DNA of 64,000 nt, from positions 67,872,992 to 67,936,991 of the forward strand of contig CM042687.1 of assembly GCA_023614405.1 (NCBI GenBank), given 5' to 3'. A program made the position numbers and the translations under genes. Source of the stretch: Avena insularis. Its lineage: Eukaryota; Streptophyta; Magnoliopsida; Poales; Poaceae. Under the pieces are notes generated by a model that had not been told where the DNA came from, did no database searches, and worked only from the letters and a program-made list of their open reading frames with translations. The first letter of the stretch is position 1; each line of letters starts with the position of its first letter. Positions 45,910-59,170 of the stretch are shown here, piece by piece.

Positions 45910-48900
45910 TGTAAGGTTCCCAACCTTTAATAAGGTAGAGATCCCTGTGTTTACAATGCTAGTCCCTGGATCAATAGCTAGCATCCACAGTTAAGATGTA
46001 ATATCAAGAAACAAAGGTCATAATATAACTTTATAACCAGGAATAAAATAATTTATTACATCTTACATAGCTCATTTGGCTATCTCATTACAATGCAGCA
46101 GAATAGAACAATAGCATGGGGTCCATCATCTTCAAAGTGCCACAGGCAGTCATGTTGGTTGTAGACTTGTAATCCTATTCAACACACTTCTCTAACATCA
46201 AACAAACCTGCAACATAATAAGTTGCAGCCACAAGGGTCAATACATTTGAATTGTATTGGCAAGTTTCACTACTATGTAGAAGTAAGTGGATCCTATCAT
46301 TACATGCATATTTGGCTAAGTAGGGTTTAGGCTCATTACAGAAAGCAATATAGTTTTATCCTATCTTTTCAAAATAGTTTTGATCTTTTGTCAAATCTTT
46401 CTGAACTTCTTGGAAAACTCCAAGTGCTTCTAATCCCTTGTTGTCACCATCAAGTTTTACTTTGAGAAATTGGAATGTCGAGATCTTCATAGCTTCAGGC
46501 CTTAGTTGCTCAGAGTTTTCCATAATCGGGGACACGGCTAAGTACTTAGAATTTGATCTTCTGCAGAAGTCGTACACTTTACCCACGTGACACAATCTCG
46601 TCTGGATGCCACCAGTGGCCACTGGATAAGTACTCACCAAAAATAGAGTACTGGCAGATCGAGAATGTGACAAAGTCTTTCCATAGAAGTCCTCCCAATA
46701 CACAATGCTAGCTTGTCAACCAGGCACCAATGTAGGGATAAATTTCCCTTACACAATTCTAGTTAACCTGAAGATGCCAATGCATGGGTCTTCCACTATG
46801 TAGTTGACTAAGCCAGAGCCCATTTAGCATGTGGCTGTACACGGAAGCCACTGTATGAGAAACATGTTCAATCTCTAAGTCCCTGGGTGGTTTTCTTCTA
46901 GTGCACATACAAAAAGAGATAGCCATATAAACATGGTTCCTTTTGTTGCCACCTTGTCCAATCTTGAGTATCCTTGTCCACCCAGGTGGTTCATTGAGTA
47001 CTTGTTTTATTATATAAAACTTATATCTTTTCAACTCTTCATATAATCATAACATGTATCCCATCCCAGATATATAGCAGGGCTAAGCATACTACAACTA
47101 CAATGTTTTCACTAAGGAATATATAAGGGTATCCTATTAGGATTTAGCATAGCATAAATATAGTAGTCCTTATCATGCATGTTTCAAAAATCCACTAAGT
47201 GTAATGAAAATAGTAGGACATGGATGATAGTGTCACTTGCCTTTTTGGTAGAGAATGATGGTTCACTTCTTGATCTTGCAAATATCACACTCTTCTAACT
47301 TCACTACAATTCAATCAAGCAAACACAAATTCAACTAGCATTCCAACCAATTTATCACACATAAAATAACAAGAACAAAGTGATGCATGCAAGCATGCAA
47401 AAGATAGTTTTATTTGCAAAAGTGGTTTCTACTAGGCTCTAAACATTATAAAGTTCAAAAGTGGTCATTTACTAAAGTAGTAAAACTATTTGCAAAAGGT
47501 TTCATCTCATAAACTAAATATAACACTAAGGTGATATTTTATGTTGTTGAAAATATCTTCTTAGCAAAGTAATGATTTTATATGGTTCATCAAATAAGTT
47601 TTTAGTTCACAAAACTTGGTGTTTAGGGTCAGAAGGTTTGAATCACAACATTTCCCAAAGGCTTTACTCAAAAAAATCATTTCTAAACCATAAACAATAT
47701 TTTTATTTGACTAGAAATGTGCTAATTCAAATATTTATGCCTTAACTCCACAAAATACATTTTTAAATCCATAAGTTGCTTCGTATGGTCAGTAGGTTCA
47801 CAACAAATCATTTTTCAAAGATTTCATTTCAAAAATATATTTAGAACAATTTTTATATTCAAAATAAGCCTACACATGTTTCTGCAAATTCAACCAATTT
47901 TCCAGAAGAAAAACATTAAACAAAGTGCATGGTTGCAAAGTACTTGTTCTGCTGAATCCATTTATATAAAATTTGCAAAATTTGGACGTGTAGAACTAAA
48001 GTTATGAATTTTACAAGTTTGCAATTCTATTAGAACATTTTCTGGTTTTTATTCAAACAGTCTGGCCACGTGGCGCAATCTAACTAAACGGTACCGCTTC
48101 GTGCGGATCAGCCTCTCTGGACCGCAGGATTTAAGTGAGATCGTGTGGCACAGAGCGCAGGATTCCCCTTCGCTTGAATCTAATCCTAGCCAGACGATTC
48201 GCATCTTACGGCTCACAGCAGCTCGACCAGTAACTGGCGGCGCTACAAATGTGGTTTCTACTAGTTTCTAAACATTATAAAGTTCAAAAGTGGTCATTTA
48301 CTAAAGTAGTAAAACTATTTGCAAAAGGTTTCATCTCATAAAGTAAATATAACACTAAGGTGATATTTTATGTTGTTGAAAATATCTTCTTAGCAAAGTA
48401 ATGATTTTATATGGTTCATCAAATAAGTTTATAGTTCACAAAACTTGGTGTTTAGGGTCATAAGGTTTGAATCACAACATTTCCCAAAGGCTTTACTCAA
48501 AAAAATCATTTCTAAACCATAAACAATATTTTTATTTGACTAGAAATGTGCTAATTCAAATATTTATCCCTTAACTCCACAAAATACATTTTTAAATCCA
48601 TAAGTTGGTTCCTATGGTCAGTAGGTTCACAACAAATCATTTTGCAAAGATTTAATCTCAAAAATATATTTAGAACAATTTTTATATTCAAAATAATCCT
48701 ACACATGTTTCTGCAAATTCAACCAATTTTCTAGAAGCAAAACATTAAACAAAGTGCATGGTTGCAACGTACTTGTTCTGCTGAATCCATTGATATAAAA
48801 TTTGCAAAATTTGGACGTGTAGAACTAAAGTTATGAATTTTAAAAGTTTGCAATTCTATTAGAACATTTTCTGGTTTTTATTCAAACAGTCTGGCCACGT

Positions 48901-50652
48901 GGCGCAATCTAACTGGACGGTACCGCTTCGTGCAGATCAGCCTCTCTGGACCGCAGGATTTAAGTGAGACCGTGTGGCACAGAGCGCAGGATACCCCTTC
49001 GCTTGAATCTAATCCTAGCCAGGCGATTCGCATCTTACGGCTCACAGCAGCTCGACCAGTAACTAGCGGTGCCAGCGGCGGCTGGCGGCAGGGCACGCTC
49101 GGGCAGTGAGCGTGTCGATGATGCAGGAAGCGAGGGAGAGGGGGAAGTGGCTCACAGCGTTCACATGGTCGAGGTGAAGCTCGAGGTGGTCTCGGCTTGG
49201 CAAAGGGCGCTCAGGAACAGAGGGGATTGCTCGTCGGAGACGGCGTCGGCGTCGGGCTCGCTCAGTTGTTGACGGGAGCGAGGCTACAGGTCACCCTAAG
49301 GCAAACGGAGCATACGGTCAGACACGGGCGAGCGTGGGGAGTACAAGAGCATCATTGAGAGGGCTCGGGGCGGTCGGTGCTTACCAGGGAACTTCGTCGG
49401 TGCGACAGCAGACGACGGCGGCGCTCGGGTGTGGTCGTTGCCGACGATTTGGAGCGCACGCGAGCGAGTGGAGCACACGGGCAGGTGCGCACAGGACTGA
49501 GGAGCAAGCTTGCGTGCTCTGGGAGGATAGGGGCGGCTGCGGTTCGCCGGAATTGATCGGAAAGTTCGCCGGAGGCGAAGGTGGCTGGAGTTTGGGGGAA
49601 AGAGAGAGGGGAGCGTGGCGTTTATGTGTGCGTGTTTACTAGCGTGAATTTATCACTCCATCAATCGGAATTAAGCCTCGAATCAAGGCGCAGAAAACGG
49701 TCGCGAGGTGAGGGCGAGGTCGTCGCGGGTGGAAACGATGAACAACTCTGTGGGGTCCGACGGTCAGCGAGAGAGGGAGTGGGGAGATGGGGTCCACGTC
49801 GGTGACTCATGGTAAAGACTCAGTGCAAGCGTTTTCCATGAGAGAAGGAGTGGGCTGGTGTTGGGCTTAGTGGGCTGGCCAAATGGGTTGGGTCTGTTTC
49901 TATATTTTTTATTCTAAACCTTTTTCTTTTCTGTTTTGAATATTCTGATTTGATTTTCATTCAAACTCCAATTCAAATCAATCCACCACCAAACTTTAGG
50001 TATAGATTAATTCTGTTTAACAACATAATCCAAAGTCCAAAGTAAATTAATTTTATTCTTTTAGGATCTATTATTAATTAAAATAAAAAGACCTTAGTCT
50101 TTTATTTCAAGTAGGGTTTAATTTATTTTTAAAACTCTATTTGAAATCTAAGCCAAACCAGAACCTTTTCAGTAGGTTTCATTTGAAAAACAAAAACACT
50201 TGGAAATCTTATTTAAAATAAATTAACAAGTTTTAGTGTTTATTTAAAATGGAAAAGCCTTTACTTTAATAAAATTGGATATTAATAAATCCTCATTATT
50301 TTATTTAAATAAACCTTTACTCTTTTTATCAAATAGAAATATTTTATTTCAAAAGCTTGGCCAAGATTGAATTTGGCTCTATATAAATAATCCTTATTTA
50401 TATTTCTACCTTTGCTTTATAAAAACCATATCTTTTTATTTAAAGATCCAAAAATAGTGATTCCAACTATTATAACCTTATTTATTAATTGTTTATCTTT
50501 TTAAATCCCTTTAGGATTTTATTTGATCAAAATAGGTTTTGATGTTTCCAATTGGATTCAAAAAGTTTCTTCTCACCCTCAATTTCAACATAATTTTATT
50601 TTATTTATTTATTTTTCACATTTCAAAATTTGGAAAATTTTGGGATGTGACA
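45910..50652 (-). repeat. 3' LTR of E2 (left copy), with internal duplication
   Basis: TGTAAGG at 45910 to TGTGACA at 50652. It differs from the right LTR mainly by the tandem duplication 47418-48246 / 48247-49075. The GC-rich block (about 48890-49900) shows open frames that are not conserved. Confidence 0.88.
47418..49075. repeat. 829-bp tandem duplication inside the left LTR of E2
   Basis: Copy 1 (47418-48246) and copy 2 (48247-49075) both run from GTGGTTTCTACTAG to CGACCAGTAACT. At several informative sites copy 1 agrees with the right LTR (ATTTATGCC, CTTCGTATGG, TTTTTCAAAGATTTCATTTC) while copy 2 differs (ATTTATCCC, GTTCCTATGG, TTTTGCAAAGATTTAATCTC). Confidence 0.88.
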
Positions 50653-51017
50653 GGCTACCATCCTTAAAAGAAACCTCGTCCCAAGATTTGGGAAGGCTAG
50701 AGGTTACAAGTTGGCTTCAAGGCAACTAGGGTACCACCACCCTTAAAATAAAGTCTCATAGGGTTACATTGATGGTTCACTTGACTATGGGTTCAACACT
50801 TGATATCCTGACAAGGAATCCTTATTTGACTCTTCTGAGTTAACTAGTTCCTGACATCCACTTCTTCTATCTCTTCAAAGTTTCCATCCATGTCAATGTG
50901 GTTCACATGTCCTTTCTGGGTCACATTGGATTCACTTACATTGGCTCTTCTAGCATCCTTTTTCTTTTTCTTCTCAGGACAGTCTGATGCATAGTGTCCA
51001 AGTTCCTTACAATTATA

Positions 51018-51914
51018 TCACTTCAACTGGCTAATATCTTTCTTCCTGAAAGTGTCATGTTGGTTCTGACCAAGGTCATCTCCATTGTCAGTATCATTCC
51101 CATTATTATCACTTCCATTGTTGTTGTGGTGATACTGATGTGGTTCAGAATCTTCCTTGCTCTTTTTGAATGAATGCTTCTTTTGTGATGATCCTGAGTG
51201 ATGCTTGAGCTTATGCTTCCTCTTTCTGTTCTCAACTTGATTCATCTTGTTTTCCAAAATGGTGGCTTTGTCACAGAGTGATTGATAAGTTGGGACATAG
51301 GCAACAGCTAGCTGCAGGTTCAACTCATCATTAAGTCCTTCAAGAAATTTCTCCTTTCTCTTAGCATCTGTATCAACTTCATCCGGTGCATAGCGTGCCA
51401 GATTGTTGAATTCTTCAATATACTCAGCCACACAGAGGTGATGCTGTTTCAGATTGTGAAACTCCTTTTTCTTCAAGTGCATCACTCTAGATGAGATGTG
51501 AGCTGTACGGAAACCATCCTCAAAAATAGCCCAAGTCACATCCTCAAGGGGAGTGGTGATCTGAAAGTTGTCCCACCATGTTGCTGCTGGTCCTTCAAGC
51601 AGAAATGCTCCAAACCTAACTTGTTCTTTATCGGTGCAGCCAACAGTCACTAAGTCTTTGTTCACTGAACGTAACCAGTCATTGGCTTCCATTGGATCAC
51701 TTGTTCCAGAGAACCTTGCAGGCCTAAGTTTCAGAAACCTGGTGAGCATGTCATGAGCTAGAGGATTATTCTGATTGTTGTTGTTGTTGTTGTTGTTCTG
51801 ATTCTGTATGAACGTGGTCATCTCCTGCATCAGTTGTGTCTGAGCTGTCATCATCTGCTGCATCTCAGGAGTGATGTTGTTGTTTTGGTTGGGGTTGGCA
51901 TGACGGGGAGGCAT
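51018..51914 (-). pseudogene. gag of E2, truncated at the zinc knuckle
   Basis: Starts MPPRHANPNQNNN at 51914 and is open for 298 codons. A poly-asparagine N-terminus is followed by the retrotransposon gag core (PARFSGTSDPMEANDWLRS, GPAATWWDNF, EFHNLKQHHLCVAEYIEEF, ARYAPDEVDTDAKRKEKFLEG-like) and a basic tail. It stops at TGA 51015-51017, which stands where E1 has the first Cys of a CX2CX4HX4C knuckle; the rest of the knuckle (YNCKELGHYASDC) continues in frame after the stop. Gag forms the particle; without the knuckle, RNA packaging should be impaired. The other frames here are shadows. Confidence 0.85.
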
Positions 51915-52432
51915 CTGTTGATTTGATAGGGATGAGTAATGATGGATAGGTTTTTAAGAAGTATTAACACACAACTCAAAACATCGAAGTTCAATGAAAC
52001 AATCAAACAATCAACAAGCAACTATTCACTTAATAACTTATGAGCTTAACTCATTAGTTGAAGGAAACAACGAGTTTTCTTGAAACAATCAATCTAGTAT
52101 AGTCATACCTCATAGGTCAATATGATCCATACAATAACATGATATCAATGTCTTAGATAGTTGGTAGGCAATCTAATGTCTCTTGGTTTTTCACTTGTAG
52201 TCCTTAGTGATGTCTAAGTTGATGACCTTAGTGAAACTAAAGTTGAAGTCATTGGTCATGGTGGAGGCTTTGTCCATCATGTTGAAAAGGAACAGGTGTA
52301 GAATCAAAACCAAAAGGTTGAGGAAAGAGTTTACAAGATTGTTTGTAAATAAGTTTTTGGAACAAACACATCTCCTATTTTTCTAAGGGGTTTTGTCCAA
52401 TCCTAGGGTTACAATCCTACAGGCAACACAGT

Positions 52433-52444
52433 GCTCTGATACCA
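52433..52444 (-). other. Primer-binding site of E2 (initiator tRNA-Met type)
   Basis: On the minus strand TGGTATCAGAGC lies two bases inside the right LTR, exactly as in E1. Confidence 0.9.
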
Positions 52445-52446
52445 TC

Positions 52447-55400
52447 TGTAAGGTTCCCAACCTTTAATAAGGTAGAGATCCCTGTGTTTACAATGCTAGT
52501 CCCTGGATCAATAGCTAGCATCCACAGTTAAGATGTAATATCAAGAAACAAAGGTCATAATATAACTTTATAACCAGGAATAAAATAATTTATTACATCT
52601 TACATAGATCATTTGGCTATCTCATTACAATGCAGCAGAATAGAACAATAGCATGGGGTCCATCATCTTCAAAGTGCCACAGGCAGTTATGTGGTTGTAG
52701 ACTTGTAATCCTATTCAACACACTTCTCTAACATCAAACAAACCTGCAACATAATAAGTTGCAGCCACAAGGGTCAATACATTTGAATTGTATTGGCAAG
52801 TTTCACTACTATGTAGAAGTAAGTGGATCCTATCATTACATGCATATTTGGCTAAGTAGGGTTTAGGCTCATTGCAGAAAGCAATATAGTTTTATCCTAT
52901 CTTTTCAAAATAGTTTTGATCTTTTGTCAAATCTTTCTGAACTTCTTGGAAAACTCCAAGTGCTTCTAATCCCTTGTTGTCACCATCAAGTTTTACTTTG
53001 AGAAATTGGAATGTCGAGATCTTCCATAGCTTCAGGCCTTAGTTGCTCAGAGTTGTCCATAACCGGGGACACGGCTAAGTACTTAGAATTTGATCTTCTG
53101 CAGAAGTCGTACACTTTACCCACATGACACAATCTCGTCTTGATGCCACCAGTGTGCGCTGGATAAGTACTCTCCAAAAATGGAGTACTAGCAGATCGAG
53201 AATGTGATAAAGTCTTTCCATAGAAGTCCTCCCAATACACAATGCTAGCTTGTCAACCAGGCACCAATGTAGGGATAAATTTCCCTTACAATTCTAGTTA
53301 ACCTGAATGTGCCAATGCATGGGTCTTCCACTATGTACTTGACTAAGCCAGAGCCCATTTAGCATGTGGCTGTACACGGAAGCCACTGTATGAGAAACAT
53401 GTTCAATCTCTAAGTCCCTAGGTGGTTTTCTTCTAGTGCACATACAAAAAGAGATAGCCATATAAACATGGTTCCTTTTGTTGCCACCTTGTCCAATCTT
53501 GAGTATCCTTGTCCACCCAGGTGGTTCATTGAGTACTTGTTTTATTATATAAAACTTATATCTTTTCAACTCTTCATATAATCATAACATGTATCCCATC
53601 CTAGATATATAGCAGGGCTAAGCATACTACAACTACAATGTTTTCACTAAGGAATATATAAGGGTATCCTATTAGGATTGAGCATAGCATAAAATATAGT
53701 AGTCCTTATCATGCATGTTTCAAAAATCCACTAAGTGTAATGAAAATAGTAGGACATGGATGATAGTGTCACTTGCCTTTTTGGTAGAGAATGATGGTTC
53801 ACTTCTTGATCTTGCAAATATCACACTCTTCTAACTTCACTACAATTCAATCAAGCAAACACAAATTCAACTAGCATTCCAACCAATTTATCACACATAA
53901 AATAACAAGAACAAAGTGATGCATGCAAGCATGCAAAAGATAGTTTTATTTGCAAAAGTGGTTTCTACTAGGCTCTAAACATTATAAAGTTCAAAAGTGG
54001 TCATTTACTAAAGTAGTAAAACTATTTGCAAAAGGTTTCATCTCATAAACTAAATATAACACTAAGGTGATATTTTATGTTGTTGAAAATATCTTCTTAG
54101 CAAAGTAATGATTTTATATGGTTCATCAAATAAGTTTTTAGTTCACAAAACTTGGTGTTTAGGGTCAGAAGGTTTGAATCACAACATTTCCCAAAGGCTT
54201 TACTCAAAAAAATCATTTCTAAACCATAAACAATATTTTTATTTGACTAGAAATATGCTAATTCAAATATTTATGCCTTAACTCCACAAAATACATTTTT
54301 AAATCCATAAGTTTCTTCGTATGGTTAGTAGGTTCACAACAAATCATTTTTCAAAGATTTCATTTCAAAAATATATTTAGAACAATTTTTATATTCAAAA
54401 TAAGCCTACACATGTTTCTGCAAATTCAACCAATTTTCCAGAAGAAAAACATTAAACAAAGTGCATGGTTGCAAAGTACTTGTTCTACTGAATCCATTTA
54501 TATAAAATTTGCAAAATTTGGACGTGTAGAACTAAAGTTATGAATTTTACAAGTTTGCAATTCTATTAGAACATTTTCTGGTTTTTATTCAAACAGTCTG
54601 GCCACGTGGCGCAATCTAACTGGACGGTACCGCTTCGTGCGGATCAGCCTCTCTGGACCGCAGGATTTAAGTGAGATCGTGTGCCACAAAACGCACGATA
54701 CCCCTTCGCTTGAATCTAATCCTAGCCAGACGATTCGCATCTTCTGACTCACAAAGACTCGACCGATGGCGGCGCTAGCGGCGGCTGGCGGCGGCGCACG
54801 CTCGGGCGGTGAGCTTGCCGACGATGCAGGAAGCGAGGGAGAGGGGGAAGTGGCTTACAGTGTTTGCGTGGTCGAGGTGAAGCTCGAGGTGCTGTCGGCT
54901 TGGCGAGGGGCGCTCAGGAATGGAGGGGATTGCTCGTCAGAGACGGTGTCAGCGTCGGGCTCGCTCAGTTGTTGATGGGAGCGAGGCTACATGTCACCCT
55001 AAGGCAAACGGAGCATACGGTCAGACGCGGGCGAGCGTGGGGAGTATAGGAGCATCATTGAGAGGGCTTGGGGCGGTCGGTGCTTACCAGGGAACTTCGT
55101 CGGAGCGACAGCAGACGACGGCGGCGCTCGGGTGTGGTCGTTGCCGACGATTTTGAGTGCACGCGAGCGAGTGGATCATACGGGCAGGTGCGCACGGGAC
55201 TGAGGAGCAAGCTTGCGTGCTCTGGGAGGAGAGGGGCGGCTGCGGTTCGCCGGAATTGATCGGAAAGTTCGCCGGAGGCAGTGGGGTGCGAGCTCGAAAT
55301 TAGAGAAGCCTGGTGGCAGATGGTGGCTGGAGTTTGGAAGGAAAGAGAGAGGGGGCGTGGCGTTTATGTGTGCGTGTTTACTGGCGTGAATTGATCACTC

Positions 55401-56415
55401 CATCAATCGGAATTAAGCCTCGAATCAAGGCGCAGAAAACGGTCCCGAGGTGAGGGCGAGGTCGTCGTGGGTGGAAACTATGAATAGCTCTGTGGGGTCC
55501 GACGGTTAGCGAGAGAGGGAGCGGGGAGATGGGGTCCACGCGTCGGTGACTCAGTGGGTAAAGACTTTGGTGTGAAGCGTTTTCCGCGGGAGAGAAGGAG
55601 TGGGCTGGTGTTGGGCTTAGTGGGCTGGCCAGATGGGTTGGGTCTGTTTCTATATATTTTTTAATACTAAACCTTTTTCTTTTCTGTTTTGAATATTCTG
55701 ATTTGATTTTCATTCAAACACTTCAAACTCCAATTCAAATCAAACCACCACCAAACTTTAGGTATAGATTAATTCTGTTTAACAACATAATCCAAAGTCC
55801 AAAGTAAATTAATTTTTATTCTTTTAGGATCTATTATTAATTAAAATAAAAAGACCTTAGTCTTTTATTTCAAGTAGGGTTTAATTTATTTTTAATACTC
55901 TATTTGAAATATAAACCAAACCAAAACCTTTTCAGTAGGTTTCATTTGAAAAACAAAATCACTTGGAAATCTTATTTAAAATAAATTAACAAGTTTTAGT
56001 GTTTATTTAAAATGGAAAAGCCTTTACTTTAATAAAATTGGATATTAATAAATCCTCATTATTTTATTTAAATAAACCTTTACTCTTTTTATCAAATAGA
56101 AATATTTTATTTCAAAAGCTTGGCCAAGATTTAATTTGTCACTATATAAATAATCCTTATTTATATTTCTTCCTTTCCTTTATAAAAACCATATCTTTTT
56201 ATTTAAAGATCCAAAAATAGTGATTCCAACTATTATAACCTTATTTATTAATTGTTTATCTTTTTAAATACCTCTAGGATTTTATTTGATCAAAATAGGT
56301 TTTGATGTTTCCAATTGGATTCAAAAAGTTTCTTCTCACCCTAAATTTCAACAAAATTTTATTTTGTTTATTTATTTTTCACATTTCAAAATTTGGAAAA
56401 TTTTGGGATGTGACA
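52447..56415 (-). repeat. 5' LTR of E2 (right copy)
   Basis: 3969 bp, TGTAAGG to TGTGACA, without the duplication found in the left copy. The first 150 bases are nearly identical to the left LTR, suggesting a younger insertion than E1. Confidence 0.88.
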
Positions 56416-57168
56416 TGTTCAGTGTTCAGTGTTCCATGTTTCCATGTTTAGAATAAAAGAATGATAAAGCATGTTTCCATTTTTCCAAAGTTAATTAACC
56501 ACATATATTTGTATGCTTCCATGTTTGCTACCAGCATGTTCCCACTGGTCAATGCTATACCAGCATGATTATGCATCTGACTGCCCACTGGTCCCTAGCT
56601 AGGAGCAATGGACTGAAAATCAAACTGGATTATGCTTAAAGATAAAGATAGAAAAACCCTTTCTATATGTCTATGCTTAACTAAAAATCAAACTTAACAT
56701 CTAAATATTAGTTTGTTTCTTAAGAAAGATACAGTACCTAGAGCCCAAGGCTGGGACCAGTGGGTTTGAAAAAAAAGCATTGCACTAGTATAGAAATGGG
56801 GTTGTATATGCTGTTGTTTATGCTGCTATTTATGTATATTAAGATAACTTGTGAATTTATCTTCAGCAATCAGATTCGTGCTAATGTTACATTGGTGTTG
56901 CTGCTGTTTATATGAAATGGTGGTGCTGCTATTTGTGTACATGATATGGTGCTAATGTTGTTATTTATATGAATTGGTGCTAATGTTGTTATTTATATGA
57001 AATGGTGCTGCTGCTGTTTGTGTACATGATATGGTCCTGCTACTGTTTTTGTATATGAAATGGGGCTGATGATTTATGATGGATGATGGGGCCGCTGTTT
57101 ATGTACTTGATTGATGATGGATGGTGTCAATGGGGTTATCAATGGGGCTGGGGTGTTTTTTCTTGCAG
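56416..57168 (+). other. Intron sequence of F right of E2, with imperfect ATGGTGCTG/TTTATATGAA repeats
   Basis: After the TGTTC duplicate come short repeats of GTGTTC and CCATGTTT. From about 56800 to 57120 a loose array of ATGGTGCTGCTG, GTTTATATGAAATGGTGCTAATG and TGTGTACATGATATGG units is seen. The pyrimidine tract and TTCTTGCAG ending at 57168 form a good splice acceptor. No gene otherwise. Confidence 0.5.
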
Positions 57169-57332
57169 GGATTTCAATTGAGTTGCCCATTTCTCCCGAA
57201 GTGTTGATTCACTTCCGTTTCGGTTGAGAAATGGGCACCCGTAGGTCCAAAAATTAGCAAAGGTCATGCCGAATTTTTCGATCGATATTTTTGCTAACTT
57301 TTTGCCTCTTTTTTTAGTAATAAAGCACAAAC

Positions 57333-59076
57333 ATGTCGACTAACGATGAGGCCGGTCCTTCTAAACAAATGAGCGTCGAGGATCTAGCCTGAGAGGCCAA
57401 CAAATCGTTCTAGGGGCCGTCCCAAGAGCATGAGGAGGCGGAGGAGATGAGAATGACACCACCATCGACGACCGTCGTCGAAGGTGCTGGGGGCGAGGAA
57501 GATCCAGATTACGAGGGGGACGACGACGACTACGATGGAACTAGTGAAGGTAGGGAGGAGGGTAACACCACCACGGATGGTGGCGAGCGCACAGATGGTG
57601 GTAGCGGCAACCCGGCCACCATACAGAAGAAGAAGAAGGATATTAAGGATCGGAAGCCGCAAGTTCTCTCCAACGTCTGTGATGAGTTCACCGAGGTCAC
57701 AGAAGGTGGCCAACCCATTGCGCCTTCATCGATTGCCTGCGGGTACGGCATGCAACTCGGATGCATCGTCCAGGAAAGCATGTCTATCAACACGAAGTAC
57801 ATCCGAAGTAATCATGCTTTGGTCGAGAACCTTCTTAAGAAGCTTCACAAGCGATACACATTCCCAGAGAAGTTCAGTAACCTGGAGAGTAATAAGAACC
57901 CGGTGAACAAACTAGCACTGACAAAGATGAGCAATGCCTTGAGCAGCTGGAAAACCCGGGTAAAGAACAACATTGACAAAGGTGAAAGCTGGGAGATTAT
58001 ACGTAGGAAAAATCCGATGCTCGATGAAGAAGAGTTCAAGATATTCAAGGCGGACTTAGATACCACTGCCTCTAAAGCATGGACTGAGTGGGGAAAGACT
58101 ATGCGAGAGAAGAACATAGGTAACCACCGGCTTGGAAGCAGCGAATACAGAGGGAAACAACCCATTTGGGACAAGGAGGACGCCGAGCTTGAATGCCTGG
58201 GTAAAGAGAACCCATGGCATAAAATTACAGACCTGTAGATCCGACAATTTCTCCGGGCCCACTACTACCTGGACCCTGTTACAGGGGAGTTCGTCACCGA
58301 CGACCCGGATGTGAAGGCCTTTGAGGATGAGCTGGTAAGGAATTTTCCGTGGATCTCTCATTAAAATAATTAAGCCAAGAATCTAAATGCATGCATGGTT
58401 CACCTCTCCTTGTATCTCTGCAGGAGAAGGAATTGAACGCTAGCGAGGTCTTGTCGTCCCAAGATTCGGCGGTGGAGCCATGGGACACTGTTTTTAACAG
58501 GGCGACAAACACATACAAGAAGAGGGAGAAGAAGTTGCCACCAAAATCAGTTGGCCGTGTGTCCGGCTTCAGTACAAGCATGAAGTTTACCGAGTACTAC
58601 AAAGAGGACGCAAAGAAGAGGAGGGAGAGGAAGAACCAGTCGGCGGCTAAAGATAAAGCCGAGGTTGAAGAGCTGAAGTTGAAGGTGAAGACATTAGAGG
58701 CAAAAGTGGACGAGAAAGCAATGGACAAGTTATTGGAGGAGAAGCTTCGCGCGATCATCCCCCTGGGTTGATGGAGGTGCTAGCTGTTTGGAATGCGGGA
58801 GGTCGACAGGGGCCAATAAACATGCCCAGCTTTAGCGGCAACAACTCGAGCATCAACGTTAATGCGTCGCCAGACTTGGTGACCCCACCGGCCACCATCG
58901 CCGTGGCATAGCCGCAAGAGCTTGTTGTCGCACAACTGCCCCCTGCTGCTCCCGCCAAAAATACCAGTATCGCACAGCCGGCGGTGGCACCAGTACCACG
59001 GGAGAATGCTGATGATAGGCCTGCCGCCGGGATCGGCCATGTGTCGACATTAGCCGAGCTCAACGCCCTCACCAAG
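57333..59076 (+). pseudogene. CACTA TNP1-type protein, N-terminal and Ptta/En-Spm domain (PF03004)
   Basis: A frame from ATG 57333 carries an acidic region (EDPDYEGDDDDYDGTSEG). It is followed by the plant transposase (Ptta/En/Spm) domain at about 57780-58330: NHALVENLLKKLHKRYTFP, LSSWKTRVKNNIDKGESW, IGNHRLGSSEYRGKQPIW, ENPWHKITD. Stops at 57390 (TGA), 57411 (TAG) and 58236 (TAG) break it. GTAAGG at 58335 and CTGCAG at 58423 bound an intron. The next exon holds a lysine-rich coiled coil (EVEELKLKVKTLEAKVDEK) and, after a frameshift near 58765, an Ala/Pro-rich stretch up to the donor at 59077. TNP1/TnpA-type proteins bind the subterminal repeats and help transposition. Confidence 0.8.
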
Positions 59077-59170
59077 GTAACTAATATCATACTCTGCTTC
59101 ATATTCTTTATGCGCCTTTGGTGATTGCCACCTCGATCATGATGCCCAACACATATGTGTCGATATTCAG

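Larger units (their letters stand above)
45910..56415 (-). mobile_element. Element E2: non-autonomous long-LTR Gypsy element related to E1, minus strand
   Basis: The LTRs are 4743 bp (left) and 3969 bp (right). The difference is an 829-bp duplication in the left LTR. The internal region is only about 1.8 kb. The target duplication TGTTC is perfect (45905-45909, 56416-56420). The primer site at 52433-52444 and the gag frame put it on the minus strand. LTR ends (TGTAAGGTTCCC ... GGGATGTGACA) are shared with E1, but the bodies have diverged, so these are two subfamilies. The only gene is gag. Confidence 0.9.

Noticed and set aside
48878..49805. GC-rich open frames in the left LTR of E2 (also 54766-55260 in the right LTR)
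   Set aside because: LTR sequence; frames differ between the two copies and show no domain. Likely U3/R composition.
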